A program made the translations under genes and the position numbers. A DNA stretch of 64,000 bases. Source: Salticus scenicus (lineage: Eukaryota > Arthropoda > Arachnida > Araneae > Salticidae). Below the pieces are notes generated by a model that made no database searches, had not been told where the DNA came from, and worked only from the letters and a program-made list of their open reading frames with translations. The stretch is taken from contig OZ005648.1 in the NCBI GenBank assembly GCA_963930645.1, positions 196,981,542 to 197,045,541 on the forward strand. Direction: 5' to 3'. Positions 57,310 to 64,000 of the stretch are shown here, one piece after another; within the stretch, counting starts at the first letter, position 1, and every line of letters starts with the position of its first letter.

Positions 57310-58490
57310 TGCAAACTGCTAATCTAATAGGTAAAGTGTCCACAACTTTTATATATATATATATAATAATCAAGCGATTATATCTTCATAAAGGTGTGTT
57401 TTAATTCAGATATATTGCATGATTAAAAAAAAAAAAAAAAAAATGTTAAAGCGAGTTAAAAAGATTTTCTTCACTAAATCATAAATGCTTTAAGAAAAAA
57501 AAATTAAAATATTAAATTTACATAGATTCATAAGCTTTATTACTAAATTATTCACATTAAAATATCGTAAAATATAAATATCTTTAAATTTTCATCGGAG
57601 ATTTGAAATTTATTTTAATAACACAGTAACTGCTGTGTGCATTAATACTCTTACAGAAAGACTTAAATGAATATAGTTAAATAATTGTCCCAATAAATGA
57701 TAACCTTTTTTGTTAATTATATAATTATTTTTGCTAATTAATCATATAATACCGTTATATGTGTATATTGATACACAGATAGTTGGATGAATTTCGTTTT
57801 TTCAAACATGACGTCATTCAGAAAATACTTTTCCTTTGTTACCGCCCAATTAAATAATACTTTTTGTTGAAATAGCAAATGCTAATAGCTTAATTAAAAC
57901 AATCTTCAGACATTTTTATTAAAAAGTAGAGAAAATTAAATTTGAAATTGAAACATGAAACATGAAACGAACATTTTAATTATTTCAATAATGATTTATT
58001 GAATTATTAAAAAAAAATATTTAATACTTTTATTCACAATATATTTTTACTCAATCTTTATTGGTACTACATAATATTAGTAAAACAAATAACTAATGTA
58101 TCATGCTTTGCTTTTATAACAAATTTCTTTTCTGATCATAAATACTTAAATGTTTGACATAGTGATGCAATGTATGTATCAACATTATTATAAAAATTTA
58201 CACTGACTTTTCACAGCAATATTATTGCTTGTTTTATATATGTTTTCTTTGATTATATATATATTCATAAAAAAAATAAATAAATAACAAAACTGTTTAA
58301 AACTAAAATTTAATTTTCAGGTAGAAAACAAATGTGCAAATGAAACAAGACTTCACTCCAAGCCAAGACTGATTTTCGAAAATTGCAATAAACATTCCAA
58401 AATTATTTTTTGCCAATATTAAAACGATTATTTCTTTGTGCAATGCTGATGTATTTTGTAAATAAAATAATGTTTTCTTTTATTTCATGG
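57310..58490 (+). other. Gene 3 3'UTR with an intron and poly(A) signal
   Basis: Donor AATAG|GTAAAGT at 57331, 21 nt after the stop. Acceptor TTAATTTTCAG ends 58320. The terminal exon begins 58321 and carries AATAAA at 58387 and 58461. The intron (990 bp) contains a TA run at 57350-57365, A18 at 57425 and no visible element. Confidence 0.55.
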
Positions 58491-58866
58491 TGTTATTTAA
58501 TATTTTTTTAATATTAGAAGAATGAGTATGAAGAAATGAGAGAATTTGAGAATTACAATTGTAAATGAAACTCAGAATAGTAGATATTTGAACGTTTTGA
58601 GCTACACTCTATTCATTTTTAACACGGCTAGTCATACATTACATGACTGATTTGCTTGAAATATTACTTTTTTCTGTGTGTGGCATTAGTGTTATGTAGA
58701 GCATTAAATAAATGCTTATTTTCAAGATCTTTATTCTCTTGACATAAAACTCACATTCATAAAATTACTGATTTACTGGACATATATTCCATAACAATTT
58801 ATTCAGAATATTTTAAGGGCAAAATCTACAAAATCAAAATTAATATTTAGATTTTTGCAGTAAAAA
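58491..58866. other. AT-rich spacer
   Basis: Nothing recognised. Confidence 0.4.
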
Positions 58867-59229
58867 TCTATATATTAATTTGAAACGTGTTTTTGTCTGT
58901 CTCCACTAAATTGAGAGAACGGCTAGGTGTAATAATTTGGTTGAGGTGTCTAAAAAAAGGTCTTGGTCTGTAGATGTGTTATGAAAAGAGAAAAAAAAAT
59001 CGAACGGTTCCCCCCCCTGGGGGGGGCAGGGGTTAAAAACACGTATGCGAGCTTAACTCAGCTCCAAATTACTTCACGGGGAAGAAATTGTACATGAGGG
59101 GACTAGACTCGAATACTAAAAAATCACCTTCTGCGATTTTAGAATTTTCGATTTTAAAGGGGAAAAAAGGGGAAAAGTAGATTTGGAAGGGGGGGAATTA
59201 GATTGAGAGGGAAATCCGTTCTAGACCCA

Positions 59230-59570
59230 CACATGTAGCACCTCACTTTAATGGTCTTGAAATTTCATGTCGATTAGGGATGTTTGTATACAATATAGTG
59301 CGCCCTCTGGTGGTGAAAATGGAACAAGGGGATTTTGTAGTAGGCACTATCATGTTACACCTTATCTTAACAGTCTTGGTATTTCCTGACCGTTGGTGAT
59401 GTTCGTACACAGCACACTGTGCCTCCTGGTGGTGGAAAGTGCAACTAAAGGATTTTGCAGTTGACACCACCATGTGACACCTTATTTGAAAGGTCTTGAA
59501 AATTCAAGGCGTTTGGTGGTGATTGCATACAACATACTGCGCACCCTGGTGGAGGAAAGTGGGTTTTGCA
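59230..59570. repeat. Three tandem units of ~119 bp
   Basis: 'acacctta(t)(t/c)tt...ggtcttg' at about 59237, 59355 and 59475, each followed by a (t)GCGC(A/C)CCCTGGTGGTGG-like segment and 'ggattttg(t/c)ag'. Confidence 0.75.
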
Positions 59571-59635
59571 GCACGTGCATAGCATGCCTGCTATAAGGTG
59601 CCGAAGCTACAGGCAGCGGAAACACGAGTCAGACG

Positions 59636-60390
59636 TTCGTTCGGTTCAAAGTTAATTTTTGAGAATTTTTTCATGTTATTAGTGGCCCGCATATACGCTT
59701 CCGCAGGCACCGGGGTCACGAGCCCAAACTACGTTCGGTTTGAGGTAATTTTTTTGTTACAGATGATTATTGTTTTCGCGATGATTTCTTTTAAAAATAG
59801 AAATTCAAACAAAATGGAGTTAAAGATATAAAATCATACAAATTTAAGGTTAATTTAAGGTTATTATCATAAGCCCTGGCAACACCGGGCGGGTTCGTTC
59901 AGTTCCAGGTTAATTTTGGAAAATTTTCTTATGTTATTAGCGGCCCGAGTATGCGCTGCCGCAGGCACCGGGGTCACAAGGCAAAGTTTCGTTTGGTTCA
60001 AGGTAATTTTTTTTTTTTTTTTTGTTACATCTGATTATTTTTTTCGCGATGATTTTATTTTAAAATAGAAATTCAAACAAAATCGAATTAAAGATATAAA
60101 ATCATACTAATTTAAGATTCATTTAAGGTTATTATCATGGGCCGGGCAACGCTGGGTGGGTTCGTTCGGTTCCAGGTTAATTTTGGGGAATTTTTTTTTT
60201 TTTAGGTTATTAGCGGCCGGCGTATGCGCTGCCGCAGGCACCGGGGTCCCAATGCAGAGTTTCGTTCGGTTGGAGGTAATTTTTTTGTTACAGCTGATTA
60301 TTTTTTTCGCGATGCTTAAGTTCAAAATAGAAATTCAAACAAAATCGAGTTAAAGATATAAAATCATACAAATTTAACGTTCATTTCTAT
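59636..60390. repeat. Three tandem units of ~262 bp
   Basis: TTCGTTCGGTTCaAAGTTAA (59636), TTCGTTCAGTTCCAGGTTAA (59895), TTCGTTCGGTTCCAGGTTAA (60160). Each contains GCCGCAGGCACCGGGGTC-type and 'ttcgcgatgattt' blocks and ends 'aaagatataaaatcatac'. ORFs of 65-77 codons here are repeat-derived. Confidence 0.85.
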
Positions 60391-60400
60391 TTATAAGCAT

Positions 60401-60963
60401 TTTTCCGAATTTATTTTTCTTTAAGTGAAATGTCGTAAATTATATTAGATGTTTTAACTTGAAATGCATTTAAATAATGATGCGACGATTTTTGAAACAT
60501 TTCGGTCAATAAAGTGACCGTCGAATTCGACAGGTTCCAGGTAGTATTTGCATTAATTATTTTAAATGTTTTTATATAAAAAGCAAAGATTTATTGAAAA
60601 AAAAATGTAAATGTGTACTTCTTAATTGTATGGGAATTTTCCCACTGTATTATTCAACATAAATTAAAATGTAATCTTCTTAATAAAAGCGAAATGTCAT
60701 CTTTCCCTCTGTCTGTTCCCCGCCAAAAAAATCTACTATACTTACAGTCACGTCATTTGGCACACAGATAGTCTGTAACGTTTTTATATGAAGCTCGAAG
60801 CTGGATTTTCAAATTTTTAATTTAGGAAGAAAGTTCTTAATTAAAATGTATTAACGTATTTAACTATATTAAATTTCTCGACTTTTTTTTTTTTTTTTTT
60901 CGTTGTAATTTCAGCTTGTTTTTAATAAAATAAAACGCTTACAATTTTTTTATTTCACTTATT
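60401..60963. other. Spacer with a second Helitron-like tract
   Basis: 60692-60790 ('gaaatgtcatctttccctctgtctgttcccc', in parts) resembles the 58870-58910 start; no gene seen. T22 at 60879-60900. Confidence 0.35.
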
Positions 60964-61958
60964 ACTTTCCGAACACTATAGTGAGGAAAGTATTGTAATC
61001 ATGTCAAAAATCCGAATTCGAGATTTTGATGTTTCTATACGTTTTGAGGTCCCCTGAGTCCGTTTTCACTATTTTTACGATGATGTATGTATGTGTGTGT
61101 GTATGTGTGTATGTGTGTATGTGTGTATGTTTGTGAACACGATAGCGTCTAAAGGCTTTGTTCGATTAACCTGAAAGTTGGTACGTATATTGTAAGTCAC
61201 CATAGTACGAACCCTATAGATTTTGGTGAATCTAGCACTTATAGTTTTTTTACAGGGACACAAAGAAAAATTCTTTATCATTATGGCCTATGGGACCAAA
61301 ATCTTAAAAGTGCGATAGCATGTAAACGCCTTATTCAATTGAGCAAAAATTTTATACCCATATTATAGGTCACAGATACTCAATCTGTATAGATTTTGGA
61401 GAATCTAGCACTTATAGTTTTTTTACAGGGACACAAAGAAAAATTCTTTATCATTAAGGCCAATGGGGCCAAATTTTTAAAAGTGTGATAGCGTCTAAAC
61501 GCCTTATTAATCTGAGCAAAAAAATTGTACACATGTTATAGGTCGCATTTGCACCAACTGTATAGATTTTGGTGAATCTAGCACTACAGTTTTTTTACAG
61601 GGACACAAAGAAAAATTCTTTATCATTATGGCCTATGAGACCAAATTTTTAAAAGTGCGATAGCATCTAAACGCCTTATTTAATTGAGCTGAAAATTTGT
61701 ATGAATATTATAAATCACTGTTGCACTAACTATAAGCATTTTGGTGAATCTAGCATCTATAGATTTTTACAGGGACAAAACGAAAAATTCTTTATCATTA
61801 TGATCTAAGGGCTCAAAGTTCAGTAGCGTTAAATAAAACCTCGTGTGATATATGGAGAAAAAAACACTCTATTATGGTTTTCTCTCTTTTGTTTGTTTAG
61901 CAATTCCTCTTTCTTTATTTTATCTACAAAACTGTTAGTTACTCAATGTTCGGAAAGT
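60964..61958 (+). mobile_element. Family D hairpin-ended element with four ~172-bp core units
   Basis: ACTTTCCGAACACTATAG..GAGGAAAGT start (60964-60991), inverted end TGTTCGGAAAGT (61947-61958), ATGTATGTGTGTGTGTATGT tract (61082-61130). Core markers 'aatctagcac' at about 61230, 61402, 61576 and 61748 (spacing 172-174), each before TTTTTTTACAGGGACACAAA and AAAATTCTTTATCATTA. Confidence 0.8.
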
Positions 61959-63660
61959 CGAGTGGAGTCACTCCAGATTTTTTTTACTAACATGAAAAGA
62001 AATATATCTGTACACGTGAAAAATAATATTTTTATAAAAATACTACAATCTGTTTAAATGTTTAAAACTTGAAGGTTAAGACAGTCTTTACCTGTTTTTT
62101 TTTTTTTTTTTTTTTTTTTAAGTACGACAGGGCTATTTTTTTCAGACAGCGATTTTACTTTGTCTCCATTTATTGTATTATACCTTGAAATATATATATA
62201 TATATTAATATTTAGATAATACTTAATTAAGAAAATAAAAAGTGCGCTTGGAGATTTAAGTATAATGATACTGCATAATTTAATTTATGGAAATGTCAGT
62301 GACATAAGAAAAACTACTTTAACCATTTTCCTTTTAATAATAAACAGAACGGAAAATGGATAATATTTTATCCAGTGACATTCTGAATATTTAAATCAAT
62401 TGAAAAATGTTTTTCCTTTTTTCCCTCGCTCATTAAGTTAAAAAAATATTTAAAATTTGAATTTTGGCATCAAAGTAGCTCGGAAACTTCTCACCAAGAT
62501 GTTTACTTACGCAATTGCAATAACCATTTTAGTTCATCGCCAAAATGACTACAAAAATATAAAAACTGCCAAGGGGCACCAATGCTGAATCTATACCAAA
62601 ATAATTTTAAAAAATGAACATAGTAACCGATGTTAGGGAATGAAATACAATTACTGCATATGCCTTTATATAAAAGAATAGATCAAAATAAGTCCTGCCG
62701 TTCTAAATTTAATTCTGTTTACAAAGAATGTAAACAGAGTATTATTTTATTTGTTAATTTATTTATTTATTTTTAAGGGGACAAGGGACGTTGAAATTAA
62801 TTATTTTTGTTTTACATTCTGCAGTTTCTCAAATAAAATACTGTAAAATCTATCATTTTTATGAATATCATTTTAACATTTTGGTGTGTTTTAAATAGTA
62901 AAAAGTAATTTTTATGAAAATAAATGAAAATAAAAAATAATGCCCAAATCCAAAATGCTCCATGCTACAACTAATTCATTTTACAGCTTCAATATTTTCA
63001 CTGTGTATCTTTCGTATGTAACTGAACACACCTCTGCACTGAATTTCTTATATCTCAATTACAGCATCAATTACAAGAAAAAAAGAAAGTTTAAAACTTG
63101 AAATCTTCATAAATTTCTGTGATGTGACTGTATTTAAGAGTTCGTAATAACTGTAATAATTTCTTGGTTTCAAAATGAATGGCCAGTTTTATGACGAATA
63201 CACTCATTAACATTCACATAAATTTTTAAGAGGATTGGGTAAAAAACAAATAGCCAGAAGCATCATAAATAACTAATTATTTCAGAAATTTAGAACCCAA
63301 CAAAAATAACTTTAAATTTTAAAATGTTGCAAAAATTTTTAAATAATGTTTGAATTTTTAAGTATTACATAGCTTAGTACATTCTATAATAACTATCTAG
63401 ATATTTTTAACTGCATTGATTTTAATAATTTAATCACTCCTTGTCCCGTCTCGAACAGGCATTAAAAAAAAAAAAAAAAAAAAAAAGTTAGCATACCGTA
63501 TGTGCAATGATATGTGGCTAATCCCGCCCATTTTTAAGCCCAGAATCCGCCCACCATTTACTATTTGTTAAAGTTTTTTTCTTCAAAATCTTCCGCCAAA
63601 AAAAATCTTTTACGTTTTAAAATCCTTTACGCTTTAAAATCCTTTATGTTTATTTTATTT
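61959..63660. other. AT-rich stretch with no gene seen
   Basis: T25 at 62096-62120, TA run 62190-62206, A24 63463-63486. 62699-62730 ('ttctaaatttaattctgttt') matches the family G neighbourhood at 36608. Confidence 0.45.
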
Positions 63661-63678
63661 ATTTTACTTTATTGAAAT

Positions 63679-63783
63679 TTAGACGATTACATTCCCTAAA
63701 AAGAAAATTGAGTGGTCTGATATTTTTAGATTGCATTTAGTTTTATCTCTTCTATTTAAGCAGCCGACAGCTGCACAAAACTT
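63679..63783 (-). pseudogene. THAP-type zinc-finger N-terminus, fragment
   Basis: Minus strand from 63783: M-M-L-K-F-C-A-A-V-G-C-L-N-R-R-D-K, i.e. C-x4-C followed by NRR and ..ISDHSIFF, the expected start of a C2CH THAP finger (N-terminal Cys pair, then a phenylalanine-rich turn). The frame ends (TAA, 63679) before the second Cys/His pair and the AVPTIF box. THAP domains occur in chromatin proteins and in P-element-type transposases; in this repeat-rich setting the latter is likely. Could also be an exon of a real gene ending in an intron; no clean donor is seen. Confidence 0.4.
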
Positions 63784-63861
63784 GAGCATCATACTTGAAA
63801 GTATTGCAAAAATAAATAGATATACAATTTTATTTAAATACTTTGCGATAAATTTATCATA

Positions 63862-64000
63862 GGCTAACAGCATTCTAGAGATATATCCCATCAGAGATGT
63901 GGTTCTTGTCGATCGTGCCACTCCACGCCTGAACAATGTTCAATTTCAGATTCTGCAGACAGTCTCCTATAAGATCCACCGTCGCGAGTGGGTTGAACTA
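63862..64000 (+). CDS. Possible exon entering from the right edge, unrecognised
   Basis: After ATAAATTTATCATAG (acceptor-like, ending 63861) a frame stays open to the window end and reads ...IRDVVLVDRATPRLNNVQF..., about 46 codons. Base composition is clearly less AT-rich than the preceding kilobase, which suggests coding or formerly coding DNA. The minus strand is also largely open (...DLIGDCLQNLKLNIVQAW...). I recognise neither product, so strand and identity are uncertain. Confidence 0.25.

Larger units (their letters stand above)
58867..60400 (+). mobile_element. Helitron-like compound repeat
   Basis: TCTATATATTAATTTG followed by GTGTTTTTGTCTGTCTCC (58867-58904) resembles Helitron 5' ends (TCTATATA... 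with TTTGTCTG), placed after an A. The interior holds two tandem arrays (59230-59570; 59636-60390) and GC-rich CGGGCAAC(A/G)C(C/T)GGG motifs typical of Helitron 3' hairpins. The true 3' end is not found, so the class is tentative. Confidence 0.4.

Noticed and set aside
57029..57373. 114-codon minus-strand ORF rich in His/Asn
   Set aside because: Antisense shadow of the Gly/Tyr repeats of gene 3 exon 2; no start context or signal peptide.

Overview
The window looks like AT-rich, gene-poor arthropod nuclear DNA, most probably from a spider. There are no operons, ribosome binding sites or long ORFs. Instead there are short split genes with consensus GT/AG introns and TATA boxes, dense poly(A)/poly(T) and di/tetranucleotide tracts, tRNA-derived SINEs, MITEs of several superfamilies (Tc1/mariner, piggyBac, hAT), a Tc1-type transposase relic, a non-LTR retrotransposon tail and a Gypsy-type LTR. 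The lineage call rests on the type of secreted glycine-rich gene and on the repeat families; it is inference, not proof.

Genes. All well-supported genes lie on the + strand and encode small secreted Gly/Tyr/Leu-rich proteins of the cuticle or structural type. Gene 1 is only its last coding exon (2-151), followed by a 3'UTR intron and a terminal exon with a poly(A) signal (1668). Gene 2 has a TATA box at 14747, a 5-codon first exon (14840-14854), an 8.2-kb phase-0 intron and a 450-nt second exon (23037-23486). The predicted protein is 154 aa, Asn/Gly/Leu-rich with a period-5 repeat. Gene 3 has a TATA box at 52047, a 5-codon first exon (52137-52151), a 4.8-kb phase-0 intron and a 381-nt second exon (56929-57309). 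The predicted protein is 131 aa with three GAGYLGGY repeats. The tiny first exons match each other in start context, codons and GTAAGT donor, so no ORF scan would find them. Genes 1 and 3 are clear paralogs: both have (S)SRYF-D, a YYY C-terminus, and a 3'UTR intron 15-21 nt after the stop. A degraded THAP-type finger (- strand) and a possible exon entering from the right edge lie at the end of the window.

Repeat landscape. The rest is mobile DNA, often nested. The dominant component is a group of related elements (families A, B, D, E here). Their termini form a hairpin of the type ACTTTC...GAAAGT, with a CAGA/GTCT-type microsatellite just inside and, in D and E, a core of about 172-bp tandem repeats. 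A and B share a nearly identical middle but have different ends. The layout resembles Helentron-associated (DINE-1/pearl-like) non-autonomous elements. There are also TA-flanked foldback MITEs (including a 1.58-kb near-perfect palindrome at 31432-33011), a piggyBac-type MITE with TTAA sites, two hAT-type MITEs with exact 8-bp target duplications inside gene 3's intron, and a Helitron-like compound repeat at 58.9-60.4 kb.

Layout: 0-1.7 kb gene 1 3' end; 1.7-14.7 kb MITEs, A1, E4, B1, Tc1 relic, satellite plus SINE; 14.7-23.6 kb gene 2 with a repeat-filled intron; 23.6-52 kb repeats with one possible non-coding transcript (about 26.9-29.5 kb); 52-58.5 kb gene 3; 58.5-64 kb Helitron-like array, D element, THAP fragment.
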